Notes: generated from the letters alone by a model not told the origin. Shown: positions 38,089-47,620, counted from the first letter of the stretch. The stretch is 64,000 nt of DNA from Streptomyces sp. NBC_00523 (GCF_036346615.1 NZ_CP107836.1:3720001-3784000), one strand, 5' to 3'. Translations and numbers: made by a program.

Positions 38089-39024
38089 TCAGGCCCGCCC
38101 ATCCTGGTTGCGTGCCAGCCAGTCGGACGCCTCGGTGAACTCCGCGTCGGAGGTGCCCGCGCGCAGCGGGCGTACGTTCTCCGGAGTCACACCGGCCCGC
38201 GGATAGGAGCCGAGGAAGCGCACATTCGGGCAGATGCGCTTGAGCCCCATCAGCGCCTCGCCGACCCGGCGGTCGGAGATGTGGCCCTCCGCGTCCACCG
38301 CGAAGCAGTAGTTGCCGATGCCGGCCCCGGTCGGCCGCGACTGGATCAGCATCAGGTTCACCCCGCGCACCGCGAACTCCTGGAGCAGTTCGAGCAGGGC
38401 GCCGGGATGGTCGTCGCCCAGCCAGATGACCACGGAGGTCTTGTCCGCACCGGTCGGCGCGGAGGGCCGGGCCGGACGGCCCACGAGTACGAAGCGGGTC
38501 TGCGCGTTCTCCGCGTCGTGGATCTCGGTCACCAGCGGTTCGAGTCCGTACCGCTCCGCCGCGAACTCCCCCGCGAAGGCGGCGTCGTAGCGGCCCTCCT
38601 GCACGAGCCGCGCACCGTCCGCATTGGATGCCGCCGACTCCCATACCGCCTGCGGGAGATGGGCGGCCATCCAGTTGCGCACCTGCGGCTGCGCGGCCGG
38701 GTGAGCGGTGACCGTCTTGATGTCGGACAGCTTGGTGCCGGGCCGTACGAGCAGCGCGAAGGTGATGGAGAGGAGCACCTCGCGGTAGATCATCAGCGGC
38801 TCTCCGCTGGTGAGCTGGTCGAGGGTGGTGGTGATGCCGCCCTCGACGGAGTTCTCGATCGGTACGAGTGCCGCGGCGGCCGTTCCGTTGCGCACCGCGT
38901 CCAGAGCCGCCGGCACCGAGACCATCGGGACGAGCTCGCGGGTGGCTGCTTCCGGGAGCGTACGGAGGGCGACCTCGGTGAAGGTGCCTTCGGGGCCGAG
39001 ATAGGCGTAGCGCGTGGCGGACAT
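38089..39024 (-). CDS. pheA: Prephenate dehydratase
   Basis: 311-residue monofunctional enzyme converting prephenate to phenylpyruvate in phenylalanine synthesis. The PDT domain has YLGPEGTFTE at the start, VPIENSVEGG and the catalytic/feedback region NAQTRFVLVG with the TRF motif; the ACT domain (about residues 195-275) contains HPGALLELLQEFA and ESRP-like QSRPTGAG for allosteric phenylalanine binding. No chorismate mutase domain is fused. It follows dtpA on the same strand after 59 bp. Confidence 0.96.
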   Translation of the reverse strand: MSATRYAYLGPEGTFTEVALRTLPEAATRELVPMVSVPAALDAVRNGTAAAALVPIENSVEGGITTTLDQLTSGEPLMIYREVLLSITFALLVRPGTKLSDIKTVTAHPAAQPQVRNWMAAHLPQAVWESAASNADGARLVQEGRYDAAFAGEFAAERYGLEPLVTEIHDAENAQTRFVLVGRPARPSAPTGADKTSVVIWLGDDHPGALLELLQEFAVRGVNLMLIQSRPTGAGIGNYCFAVDAEGHISDRRVGEALMGLKRICPNVRFLGSYPRAGVTPENVRPLRAGTSDAEFTEASDWLARNQDGRA

Positions 39025-39083
39025 ACCGTCACCCTAGTGCGCGGTGACGGCGCGGAAGCCCCGGACGGGTGGGCCTCCGCGGC

Positions 39084-40388
39084 TCAGGACTCCAGGAGCC
39101 GCTGCCCCACGTACTCACCGGCCGCCGCCCCGCCCGGCACCGCGAACAGCCCGCTCGCCTCGTGGCGGATGAAGGGGGAGAGCGCGTCCCCCCGGTCGAG
39201 CTTGCGCTGCACCGGGACGAAGCCGCGCAGTGGGTCGGCCTGCCAGCAGATGAACAGCAGCCCGGCGTCCGGGGTGCCGTCCCGGGAGATCCCGTCGTGG
39301 TACGAGAACGGCCGGCGCAGCATCGCCGCACCGCTGTTGCGCTCGGGGGACGAGATCCGGGCGTGCGCGTTGTCCGGGATCAGCAGCTTGCCGTCCGGGC
39401 CCGCCTTGTCGAGGTCCATCGCGGTGGTCTCGGTGCCGCCGCTGAGGGGGGCGCCATCCGCCTTGCGTCGGCCGATGACCCGCTCCTGGCGCTCCACCGG
39501 CAGCTTCTCCCAGTCGTCCAGGAGCATCCGGATGCGCCGGACCACCGCGTAGGAGCCGCCCGTGAGCCAGTCGTACGCCGGGTCCTGGCCGCCGGGGACG
39601 AACACGCGCCGGGCGAAGTCGTCGTCCGTGGGCTTCGGGTTGCCGGTGCCGTCGATCTGGCCCATCAGGTTGCGGGCCGTCATCGGCTTCGCGGTCGCGC
39701 CGGGCGCGCGGTTGAAGCCGTTCATCTGCCAGCGCACGGTGGCCGTCGAGGCGGCCTCCTTCTGTACGGCCCGCAGCGCGTGGAAGGCGACGAGCGCGTC
39801 GTCGGCGCCGATCTGGACCCACAGGTCTCCGTTGGACCGGCCCGCGTCGAGGTGGTCGGAGGAGAACGGCGGCAGCGGGTCGAGCCCCGGCGGGCGGTGC
39901 TTGGTGAGGCCGGTGCGTTCGAAGAAGGTGGCGCCGAAGCCGAAGGTGACGGTGAGCGAGGACGGGCCCGCGTCCAGCGCGACACCGGTGTCGTGTCCGG
40001 GGCCGTCCGCCGCGCCCGCGGTGGGTTCGCCGGCCATCAGTCGCTGTGCCACCGCGGACCACCGGCGCATCAGGGCGGCGGCCTGCTTGCGTCCGGCCCC
40101 GGGGGCGAGGTCGAAGGCGATCAGATGGCCGGACGCCTGAAGCGGAGTCGTGATCCCCGGTTGATGTTTCCCGTGAAACATCACCTCGGTGGAGCCGACC
40201 GTGGTCAGTGCGGCCGGTGCCTCGTCACGGGTCGCGGCATAGCCGGTGGCGCCGCCGGCCGCGCCGAGGACCAGCCCGGTCGCCCCGGCGGCGCCTGCGG
40301 TGCCGAGCAGCCGCCGCCGGGAGAGGGCCTGGGTGTTACTCGTGGCCTGGGCGTTAGGGGTGTTGCTGCGCGTGCTTTTTCCGCTCAC
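39084..40388 (-). CDS. dtpA: Tat-exported DyP-type peroxidase DtpA (EfeB family)
   Basis: 434 residues. A twin-arginine signal peptide is clear at residues 23-50 (SRRRLLG then a hydrophobic Ala/Gly run). The haem peroxidase domain shows GQIDG (243-247, catalytic Asp246), proximal haem ligand His342 in NAHARISSP and distal Arg in RRPFSYHDG. In S. lividans the homologue is exported and needed for maturation of the copper oxidase GlxA and for morphogenesis on glucose media (established knowledge from memory). GTG at 40388 is eight bases after the CopC-CopD gene, so it belongs to the sco cluster. A parS-like site lies in codons 70-74. Confidence 0.92.
   Translation of the reverse strand: MSGKSTRSNTPNAQATSNTQALSRRRLLGTAGAAGATGLVLGAAGGATGYAATRDEAPAALTTVGSTEVMFHGKHQPGITTPLQASGHLIAFDLAPGAGRKQAAALMRRWSAVAQRLMAGEPTAGAADGPGHDTGVALDAGPSSLTVTFGFGATFFERTGLTKHRPPGLDPLPPFSSDHLDAGRSNGDLWVQIGADDALVAFHALRAVQKEAASTATVRWQMNGFNRAPGATAKPMTARNLMGQIDGTGNPKPTDDDFARRVFVPGGQDPAYDWLTGGSYAVVRRIRMLLDDWEKLPVERQERVIGRRKADGAPLSGGTETTAMDLDKAGPDGKLLIPDNAHARISSPERNSGAAMLRRPFSYHDGISRDGTPDAGLLFICWQADPLRGFVPVQRKLDRGDALSPFIRHEASGLFAVPGGAAAGEYVGQRLLES
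40166..40179. promoter_or_regulatory. Variant parS site in dtpA
   Basis: GTTTCCCGTGAAAC differs from the parS palindrome at one central base. ParB sites of this quality exist in streptomycetes; affinity is probably lower. Confidence 0.6.
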
Positions 40389-40396
40389 GGTCCTGC

Positions 40397-42331
40397 TCAG
40401 CCGATCTTCACGTTCTTGTCGACCGTCGTCTGGTCGATGTCGGAGGTCCGTACCGTCACGGCGACCTTCCAGTCGCCCGCGATCGGGAGCTGGAGGCCGG
40501 TGGCGGTCCAGTGGCCCTCGGTCAGCCGGACCGGGACGGCCGGCAGGGGGCCGATGTCCTTGGACTCCAGGGTGAAGGCGACCTTCACCTCGGGGACGTC
40601 CATGGGCTTCTTGGCGGGGTCCTCGATCCACAGGTGGATCACGTTGGCGCCGGTGCGGCCCGGGTCGATGTCCATCCGTACCGTGCCCTTGCCGTTCGTA
40701 CTGCCGGTGTCGAAGGGCAGCGCGAGGTTGACGGGACCGCTGTCCACGGGACCGGCCGCCGCCGACGTGGAGCGGGCCGCCTCTTCCTGCGTACGACCCG
40801 GCTCGGTCGACGTCAGCACGGTGGTCACCGCAAGCAGGGCCACGGCCACGCCGACCTCGGCCAGTACGGAGCGGCGCAGCCCCGACCGGCCGGGGTCGGC
40901 GTCGCGTATCCGCTTCTTCTCGGCGGTGGCCACGGCGGCCCGCTGCCGGGCGAGCTGAGCGGCGCGGGCGGGGTCATCGGCGGTATCCGGTTCGGCCTCC
41001 GCTCCGGCCTCGGGCTCCTCGTCGGCTTCGGGCGTCACCGCGGCCGGGGCATCGCTGCCCTCCGCGAGCTTCCCCGTCCACCGGCGCGACATCGACGCGA
41101 TGCCCACCAGGACGGCGACGAGCCCCACCTTGACCAGCAGCAGCTGCCCGTAGCCCGTACCGGTCAGCGCCGACCACGTGCCGACCTGCCGCCACGACTG
41201 GTAGACGCCCGTCGCGACGAGGACGACCACGCTGACGAAGGCGATCGTGGAGAAGCGGCGTACGGCCGCGGAGGTCAGGTCGGGCGTGCGGTACAGCGCG
41301 GTCAGCAGCGCCACGAGCCCGCCCAGCCAGGCGGCGACGGCCAGCAGGTGGAGCACGTCCACGGGCATCGCGATGCCGGGCTGGATACCGGTCGACGCGT
41401 GCTCGGCGAGCGCCCAGGTGCCCGCGATACCGGCGGCGATGACGGCGCCGCCGATGGCGAGGCCGAAGGTGAGGTCCCTCTTCTCGCGCGGGTCCTCGCG
41501 CTTGGCGTACGTGCCGAAGAGCACCGCGACGAACAGGGCGCTGGCGCCGAGCAGCAGGAGCCGCGAAACGAGGGCGGCACCGGGCTTGGTGTCGAGGACC
41601 GCCTTGAGGCCGTCCAGGTCGAGGACGTCCCCCAGCTCCCCGGAGCCGGTGTACGAGCTGCGCAGGAGCAACATCGCGATGGTCGCCGCGGTGAGCGTCA
41701 TCCAGCCGCGTACGACCAGACGTTGCAGCGGACGCGCCCCCGCCCCGCGCTGCCAGCAGGCCAGAACGAAGGCGGCACCGCCCGCGAGCACGATGAACCC
41801 GGCGTACGCGGCGTAGCGCGCGATGTCGTAGAGCGTGCCGACGAGTCCGCCCCCGGCCTCGCTGTCGGGGAGGGCGACGCTGGTCTCGGAGGGTGCCCCG
41901 ATGGAGAAGGTGAAGGCGCCGGAGACCGGGTGGCTGTCGGCGGAGACCGCCTGCCAGGCCACGGTGTACGTGCCGTTGCCGAGGCCGCCGCGCAGGGCCA
42001 CGCCGTACTTCACGGTGGACCCGCTGTGCAGGTCGCGCGGGGCGGTCTTGGTGTCGGCGCGCTTGCCCGAGGGGTCCAGGACGCGGATGGAGTCCGCGCC
42101 GAGGGCGACCTGTTCGGAGAAGGTGAGGGTGACCTGGGTGGGTGCCGTGGCGACCACCGCCCCGTCCTGCGGATCGCTCCCGGTGAGCGCGGCGTGGGCC
42201 GACGCGGGGGCCGCGACGGCCAGCAGCAGGCCGAGCACCGCGCCGAGCAGCGCGGTGAGCAGCCCGGCTGCGGCGAGCGGCCGGCGCAGGGCGGACGGGG
42301 GCGGCCCGAAGGGCGGGGCGGTGGCTGTCAT
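40397..42331 (-). CDS. CopC-CopD copper protein fusion with extra C-terminal domain
   Basis: 644 residues. A signal sequence ends at about residue 45 (PASAHAALTG), leaving an N-terminal histidine typical of mature CopC (Cu(II) ligand), with SADSHPVSG supplying a second copper histidine. Residues about 165-430 form the eight-TM CopD region with HLLAVAAWLGGLVALL. An acidic/Arg linker, another TM segment (about 495-520) and an extracytoplasmic YtkA-like beta domain complete the chain. It is the SLI4212-type member of the S. lividans sco cluster. Followed after eight bases by dtpA, preceded by ecuC after 14 bp. Confidence 0.9.
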   Translation of the reverse strand: MTATAPPFGPPPSALRRPLAAAGLLTALLGAVLGLLLAVAAPASAHAALTGSDPQDGAVVATAPTQVTLTFSEQVALGADSIRVLDPSGKRADTKTAPRDLHSGSTVKYGVALRGGLGNGTYTVAWQAVSADSHPVSGAFTFSIGAPSETSVALPDSEAGGGLVGTLYDIARYAAYAGFIVLAGGAAFVLACWQRGAGARPLQRLVVRGWMTLTAATIAMLLLRSSYTGSGELGDVLDLDGLKAVLDTKPGAALVSRLLLLGASALFVAVLFGTYAKREDPREKRDLTFGLAIGGAVIAAGIAGTWALAEHASTGIQPGIAMPVDVLHLLAVAAWLGGLVALLTALYRTPDLTSAAVRRFSTIAFVSVVVLVATGVYQSWRQVGTWSALTGTGYGQLLLVKVGLVAVLVGIASMSRRWTGKLAEGSDAPAAVTPEADEEPEAGAEAEPDTADDPARAAQLARQRAAVATAEKKRIRDADPGRSGLRRSVLAEVGVAVALLAVTTVLTSTEPGRTQEEAARSTSAAAGPVDSGPVNLALPFDTGSTNGKGTVRMDIDPGRTGANVIHLWIEDPAKKPMDVPEVKVAFTLESKDIGPLPAVPVRLTEGHWTATGLQLPIAGDWKVAVTVRTSDIDQTTVDKNVKIG

Positions 42332-42345
42332 GGCGTGTCAGTCCC

Positions 42346-42795
42346 TCACTGCTTCTTCGGGTTGTGGGTGGTCTCCTTCACGGGAAGGTCGACCTCGATC
42401 GCGCCGGCCTTCTCGAAGTGCAGTTCCACGGACACCTTCTGGCCCTGCTTCGGCTGCTTCTTGAGCTTCATGAACATGATGTGGCTGCCACCACGTTCGA
42501 GATCCAGCTCACCGCCCGCGGGCACGTCGAAGGACGTCACCTTCCGCATGACCTGGTCCTTCGTCTCGTGGATCGTGACGTCGTCCGAGAGCGGGCTGGT
42601 GACCGAGGTGAGGCGGTCGTCGCCGGTGCCATTGTTCTGCACGACGAGGAAGCCGGCCGCCATGTCGTTGACGGGCTGCGGCATGAACCCGCCGATGACC
42701 TTCAGCTCCGGCTTGTCCGAGGAGGTCGAGCACCCCGCCAGCGTCAGGCCCGCGGTCACGGCCAGGGCAGCGGCGAGGGTGGTGCGGTGGTTCAC
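42346..42795 (-). CDS. ecuC: Extracellular copper chaperone EcuC (PCuAC)
   Basis: 149-residue lipoprotein. The lipobox is LAGC (Cys22). The PCuAC fold has the Cu(I) ligands His76, Met83, His105 and Met107 in IHETKDQVM and GSHIMFM. It is proposed to hand copper to Sco and to extracellular cuproproteins in Streptomyces. GTG at 42793-42795 overlaps the sco TGA (GTGA). Confidence 0.9.
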   Translation of the reverse strand: MNHRTTLAAALAVTAGLTLAGCSTSSDKPELKVIGGFMPQPVNDMAAGFLVVQNNGTGDDRLTSVTSPLSDDVTIHETKDQVMRKVTSFDVPAGGELDLERGGSHIMFMKLKKQPKQGQKVSVELHFEKAGAIEVDLPVKETTHNPKKQ

Positions 42796-43445
42796 GGGTT
42801 CTCCCCCTTGACGATCTTGGGGAGGTCCTTGGTGTAGTCGTCGGGCGTGGTGTCCTCGCTGTACAGCACGTAGCCCTTGTCGGTCTTCGGGGAGAAGGCG
42901 ATGACCTGCGAGCCGTGCATCGAGACGACCGTGCCGTCCTTCTCCTTCTTCGGCGGGGAGATGCCGATGCCGATCTGCCGGGCGCCCGCCTGGATGGCCG
43001 GGAAGTCGCCGGTGAGGCCGATGAAGGAGGGGTCCTGCGCCTTGAGCCAGCTGCCGAGGGAGGCCGGGGTGTCCCGTTCCGGGTCGGTGGTGACGAAGAC
43101 GACCCGGAGGTTGTCCTGGTCGGCCTGGGGCAGGGCCTTCTTGGCGATGGCGATGTTGCTCATGATGAGCGGGCAGACGTCGGGGCAGTTGGTGTAGCCG
43201 AAGTAGATGAGCGTCGGCTTGCCCTTGGTCTCCTTGCGCAGGTCGTACTTCTTGCCGTGCGTGTCGGTCAGGACGAGGTCGGGCTTGGTGAACGGCTGGT
43301 CGAGCACCGTCGCGGCCTGCGTCTTCGTCTGCATCGACACGTCGGCCACGGGCTTCTTGCTGTCGTTGTCACTGCCGCCGCAGGCGGACAGGGTGAGCGC
43401 GGCCGCGACGACGAGCGCCGCGGCCGGAACGATCTTCTTAACCAT
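42792..43445 (-). CDS. sco: Sco copper chaperone lipoprotein
   Basis: 217-residue SCO1/SenC protein. Lipobox LSAC (Cys22); thioredoxin-like domain with the copper CXXXC TNCPDVC (Cys87, Cys91) and distal His177 in VSMHGSQ. Sco inserts copper into cytochrome c oxidase and, in S. lividans, is required for copper-dependent development. ATG at 43443-43445. It starts the sco-ecuC-CopCD-dtpA set, 68 bp after the YcnI-like gene. Confidence 0.93.
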   Translation of the reverse strand: MVKKIVPAAALVVAAALTLSACGGSDNDSKKPVADVSMQTKTQAATVLDQPFTKPDLVLTDTHGKKYDLRKETKGKPTLIYFGYTNCPDVCPLIMSNIAIAKKALPQADQDNLRVVFVTTDPERDTPASLGSWLKAQDPSFIGLTGDFPAIQAGARQIGIGISPPKKEKDGTVVSMHGSQVIAFSPKTDKGYVLYSEDTTPDDYTKDLPKIVKGENP

Positions 43446-43513
43446 GGAGCACTGTTCCTGAGGAGTCGGTGGAGCGGGTGGGGGCCAGGAGAGCCTGGCC
43501 CCCGTGGGGCCTG

Positions 43514-44254
43514 TCAGGTCGTACGCCGGCGCCCGGCCAGGACACCGAACGCCACGCCGGCGACGCCGATGACGATGCCGACGATGCCGAGTACCCGGGC
43601 GGTGTTGTCCGAGGAGTCGGAGGAGGACGCCGAAGCGGTGGTGGTCTCGCCGCTCTTCTCGGCGGAGTCGGCAGCGGAGTCCGAGGACTTCGAGTCCGCG
43701 CCGGCCGCCCCGTGCGCGTCGTCGGCCGCGGCCGTCAGCTTGAGGACGGGGGCGGGGGACTCGGGCTCGTCGGCGCCTTCCTTGGGCTCCTCGATCCAGC
43801 GCACGACCTCCTTGTTGGAGTACGTCTGGATCGCCTTGAACACCAGCTGGTCGGCGTCCTCGGGGAGCTGGCCGACGGAGAGCGGGAACTGCTGGAAGCG
43901 GCCGGGCTCGATCTTGCCGCCGGTCCAGGTGACCTTGGAGACGGCCTCGTTGATCGTCTTGCCGTGCATCTGCAGCGGCTTGGCCAGCTTGCTCGTCGTC
44001 ACCTCGATGTCCCAGCCGGGCACCGGCTGCGGCATGACGGACGCCAGCGGGTGGTCGGTCGGGAAGTTCACTTCGAGCTTGGTCGTCGAGGCGTTGTCAC
44101 GCTCGTTGGGGACCTTGAAGTTGATGACGGCGTAGCCGCCCTTGGCGGCCTCGCCCTGCGGCTGGACGCTGACGTGGGCGGAGGCCGTACCGGCGAGCAG
44201 CAGCACGGTGGACGCGGCGACGCCGCCGACGAGGGCGATGCGGGAAACGTTCAT
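43514..44254 (-). CDS. YcnI-family (DUF1775) copper-binding membrane-anchored protein
   Basis: 246 residues. A signal peptide ends TASA with the mature chain starting HVSVQPQGEA, so His27 becomes the amino-terminal copper ligand expected in YcnI proteins; GWDIEV holds the conserved tryptophan. After the DUF1775 domain come an Asp/Ser-rich low-complexity segment (about 170-215) and a C-terminal TM anchor ending AGRRRTT. ATG 44252-44254 opens the signal sequence. Same strand as sco, consistent with a copper cluster. Confidence 0.87.
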   Translation of the reverse strand: MNVSRIALVGGVAASTVLLLAGTASAHVSVQPQGEAAKGGYAVINFKVPNERDNASTTKLEVNFPTDHPLASVMPQPVPGWDIEVTTSKLAKPLQMHGKTINEAVSKVTWTGGKIEPGRFQQFPLSVGQLPEDADQLVFKAIQTYSNKEVVRWIEEPKEGADEPESPAPVLKLTAAADDAHGAAGADSKSSDSAADSAEKSGETTTASASSSDSSDNTARVLGIVGIVIGVAGVAFGVLAGRRRTT

Positions 44255-44395
44255 GACAGGGATCACTCCACAGGGCACGAAGGAAAGGTGCTCCGGCGCA
44301 CGGGTGCGCACCGGTATCGCGACGCCACTTCCGTACGGGTGGAACGCGCACTGGGGCCCGGAGGGGCGGGTGCGCATCGTGTGGAGGGCGTCGCG

Positions 44396-45211
44396 TCAGG
44401 CTGCGAGAGCGAGCGCGGAGGGCGGTCCGCGCCGGATCACCAGGTGCTGCAACGGATCCGCGGTGGCCGGGCACGGTGCGTCCACGGCGGTACGAGGAGT
44501 GCGCGGCCCGGTCGCGGCCTCGCCGGCCAGGCCGCTGCGCAGGGCGGCGACGAGCCGGAACGCGTCGCGCAGCGCCCGGAGCCGGGCCCCGGCCGCGACC
44601 TGCTGGGCGCCGTGCGCCGACAGCCGGGCGAGCCGGAACAGGGCGACCTCGCCCCGCCGCAGCAGCCAGCCGGTGGCCAGGGCGGCCAGCAGGTGCCCGA
44701 GGAGCATGGGCAGGCTGGGAAGCGTGTGGAGGAGGCCGGCCGGGGTGTCCCAGGCGGGGCCGGAAGGGGCGGCGGCCGGATGCTGGTGCGCCTGGGCGGT
44801 CACCGCCGCCGGGTCGATGCCCGCGGTGCCGACGATGTGCCGCGCGTCGGCGGCGTTCAGCTGCTGGGGTCCGGCGCCGCAGACAAGGCTCGCCGCGAAC
44901 CGGATCAGCGCGTCGTCGCCGCCCGTCGCCCCGGGGGTCATGGTGTGCGTGCCCAGCCCGAACAGGGTGTGCAGGGCGAGCTGTCCGCCGGCCAGGGCCG
45001 CGGCGATGGAGGGCAGTGAGCGTTCGCGTCCGGCGAGGGGGACGGCCACCGCGAGGACGCCGAGGAATCCGGCGAGCAGCGTCCACCAGGGGACGGTCGC
45101 GCAGGCGGCCAGCGCGTGCCCGGCCGCGGACAACGCGACGCAGACCGCGGCGAACACCGCGGCCCTCAGCAGCCGTAGACCGGCTCCGGCGCGTCCCACT
45201 GACACAGACAT
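44396..45211 (-). CDS. Multi-TM membrane protein, copper-cluster associated
   Basis: 271 residues with an N-terminal hydrophobic region of three or four transmembrane segments (about 10-95) and another around 150-180. Histidines and methionines near membrane ends (HTLFGLGTHTM, AHQHPAAA) fit a metal-handling role, but I know of no named family. It is 141 bp upstream of the YcnI-like gene on the same strand. ATG at 45209-45211; a longer frame upstream is not credible. Confidence 0.6.
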   Translation of the reverse strand: MSVSVGRAGAGLRLLRAAVFAAVCVALSAAGHALAACATVPWWTLLAGFLGVLAVAVPLAGRERSLPSIAAALAGGQLALHTLFGLGTHTMTPGATGGDDALIRFAASLVCGAGPQQLNAADARHIVGTAGIDPAAVTAQAHQHPAAAPSGPAWDTPAGLLHTLPSLPMLLGHLLAALATGWLLRRGEVALFRLARLSAHGAQQVAAGARLRALRDAFRLVAALRSGLAGEAATGPRTPRTAVDAPCPATADPLQHLVIRRGPPSALALAA

Positions 45212-45479
45212 GGCGGGCCCATCATCGCACCCGGCCCCCCGCCCCCGTACGGCAGGTCCGGAAGGTCGTCTTCCGGGTGGATTGGGCGTGACCAGGGCCG
45301 TTCGCACGGATTCCGGCAGCTCCCGGTCCGGGCGTGACGGGCGTGTGGCACCGGGATACACGGGTGGGGTGCGTCCGGCTATCCGCCGAATGGGCGGCAT
45401 CAGAGCACGCACGTGCTTACGACCGCCCGAGTGCGGCAATACGTAGCGGTATGTCTAGCCGCAACCAGGAGGCCGGAGC

Positions 45480-46025
45480 ATGAGCATCTGGTGGTCACTC
45501 CATTTGCGGCGCGATGCTGCGAGCGTCCCGCTCGCCCGCCGGTTCCTGCTCGGCACGATGGAATCCGCGGGCGTGGACCCGGACATCTCCTTCGACCTGT
45601 CTCTCGCGCTCAGCGAAGCCTGTGCGAACGCGGTCGAGCACGGCGGGGAGTACGACGCCACCTCGGACGGCACCCGGAAGGACCGGGACGCCTGGGAGGA
45701 CCCGTCGGCCACGGCCAGTGGCCAGTACCGGGTCACCGCGTATCTGGACGGCGAGAAGTGCCGCATCGAAGTCGCCGATTCGGGGCCCGGCTTTCCCACC
45801 CGGGGCGGGCCTCACACGTCGGAGCGGCAGCCCGGGAGCGGACTGCCGGACCCGCAGTACGCGTCGTATCCGCCCGTCACCGCCGAGGAGGGACGGGGCC
45901 TGTGCCTGATCGAACAGCTGGCCGACCACGTCCACTTCGGTAACCGCCCGGGGTGCGCCGGCGCGGTCGTGAGCTTCGACAAGGTCCTGAAATGGCGGAA
46001 GGACGCCCTGCTCATGGTGTCGTGA
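45480..46025 (+). CDS. RsbW-like HATPase_c_2 protein
   Basis: 181-residue single-domain GHKL ATPase. N-box is SLALSEACANAVEHG, the G1 box VADSGPGFP and a later GRGLCLIEQLADHV. Such proteins act as anti-sigma factors or serine kinases of anti-sigma antagonists. An insertion after the N-box (about residues 55-75) is variable in the family. AGGAGG lies ten bases before the ATG. Convergent with pepP; a second copy of the family lies at 51978. Confidence 0.85.
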   Translation: MSIWWSLHLRRDAASVPLARRFLLGTMESAGVDPDISFDLSLALSEACANAVEHGGEYDATSDGTRKDRDAWEDPSATASGQYRVTAYLDGEKCRIEVADSGPGFPTRGGPHTSERQPGSGLPDPQYASYPPVTAEEGRGLCLIEQLADHVHFGNRPGCAGAVVSFDKVLKWRKDALLMVS

Positions 46026-46061
46026 GCGGGGCGCCCCTCCTTACGTGGCGCAGGCGGCGGA

Positions 46062-47522
46062 TCAGCCCTTGAGCGCGGCCATCCACGCCTCGACCTCGTC
46101 GGCCTGCCGGGGCAGCTTGTCCGAGAGGTTCCGGTTGCCGTCCTCGGTGACGAGGATGTCGTCCTCGATCCGGACGCCGATGCCGCGGTACTCCTCGGGC
46201 ACGGTGAGGTCGTCGGCCTGGAAGTAGAGACCGGGCTCGACGGTGAGGCAGACGCCCGGTTCCAGGGTGCCGTTCACATACGCCTCGGTGCGCGCGGCGG
46301 CGCAGTCGTGGACGTCCATGCCGAGCATGTGGCCGGTGCCGTGCAGGGTCCAGCGGCGCTGAAGGCCCAGCTCCAGGACCTTCTCCACCGACAGGTCGCC
46401 GAGCAGGCCCCACTCGACGAGCTTCTCGGTGAGGACCCGCTGTGCGGCGTCGTGGAAGTCGCGGAAGTCGGCGCCGGGCTTGACCGCGGCGATACCCGCC
46501 TCCTGGGCCTCGTACACCGCGTCGTAGATCTTGCGCTGGAGCGGTGTGAACGTGCCGCTGATGGGAAGGGTGCGGGTCACGTCGGCCGTGTAGAGGTCGT
46601 TGGTCTCCACCCCGGCGTCCAGCAGCAGCAGCTCGCCCGAGCGGACGGCGCCGTCGTTGCGTACCCAGTGCAGGGTGGTCGCGTGCGGTCCCGCGGCGCA
46701 GATCGAGCCGTACCCGATGTCGTTGCCCTCGATGCGCGCGCGCAGGAAGAACGTTCCCTCGATGTAGCGCTCGCTGGTGGCCTCGGCCTTGTCGAGGACC
46801 TTCACGACGTCCTCGAAGCCGCGCGCGGTGATGTCGCACGCCTTCGTCAGCTCGGCGATCTCGAAGGCGTCCTTCACGAGGCGCGCCTCGGAGAGGTAGA
46901 CCCGCAGCTCCTCGTCGCGCTCGGCGGTGACCTTGTCGGTCAGGGCGGCCTCGATGCCGGCGTCGTGGCCGCGGACGTTGCGGACGGGGCCGGTGGCCTC
47001 GGCCAGCGCGGCGGGCAGCTCGCGCACGTCCTTGGCGGGGATGCCCAGCAGCTGCTCGGCCTCGGTGAGTGAGTGGCGGCGGCCGACCCACAGCTCGCCC
47101 TGGCCGTCGAGCCAGAACTCGCCGTTCTCCCGGTTCGAGCGGGGCAGCAGGTAGAGGGTCGCCTCGTGGCCGTCGTCCGCCGGCTCCAGGACGAGGACGC
47201 CGTCCTGCGTCTGGTCGCCGGTGAGGTACGCGTACTCGGTGGAGGCGCGGAAGGCGTACTCGGTGTCATTGGAACGGGTCTTCAGCCGGCCCGCGGGAAT
47301 GACCAGCCGCTCGCCGGGGAAGCGCGCGGACAGCGCGGCGCGGCGGTCGGCGGTGTGACCGGCCTGGGCGATCGGCTCCAGGCCGTGCAGCTCGGTGTCG
47401 GCCCAGCCGGACTGCATGCTCGCGGCGAGCTCGTCGGACACGCCCGGGTACAGGCCGTTCTTCCGCTGCTTGACCGGCTCTGTCTCTTCGGTCTCCGGGG
47501 TCTCCGGGAACTCCTCAGACAC
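46062..47522 (-). CDS. pepP: Xaa-Pro aminopeptidase PepP
   Basis: 486-residue creatinase-fold metallopeptidase removing N-terminal residues before proline. Metal ligands are visible as the two aspartates in LLLDAGVETNDLYTADVTR, histidine in GTGHMLGMDVHDC, and glutamates in TVEPGLYF and VRIEDDILV. An N-terminal non-catalytic domain of about 170 residues precedes. GTG at 47520-47522 follows GGAG at seven bases. Confidence 0.92.
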   Translation of the reverse strand: MSEEFPETPETEETEPVKQRKNGLYPGVSDELAASMQSGWADTELHGLEPIAQAGHTADRRAALSARFPGERLVIPAGRLKTRSNDTEYAFRASTEYAYLTGDQTQDGVLVLEPADDGHEATLYLLPRSNRENGEFWLDGQGELWVGRRHSLTEAEQLLGIPAKDVRELPAALAEATGPVRNVRGHDAGIEAALTDKVTAERDEELRVYLSEARLVKDAFEIAELTKACDITARGFEDVVKVLDKAEATSERYIEGTFFLRARIEGNDIGYGSICAAGPHATTLHWVRNDGAVRSGELLLLDAGVETNDLYTADVTRTLPISGTFTPLQRKIYDAVYEAQEAGIAAVKPGADFRDFHDAAQRVLTEKLVEWGLLGDLSVEKVLELGLQRRWTLHGTGHMLGMDVHDCAAARTEAYVNGTLEPGVCLTVEPGLYFQADDLTVPEEYRGIGVRIEDDILVTEDGNRNLSDKLPRQADEVEAWMAALKG

Positions 47523-47620
47523 GACTGTTCTCCTTGATACGACGCTGGACCTCCTCCATCGTACGGGCGTACGGAAGGGGGCCCAGGGCCGGAAGACCTC
47601 TTACACGCGAAGGTCCCGGA

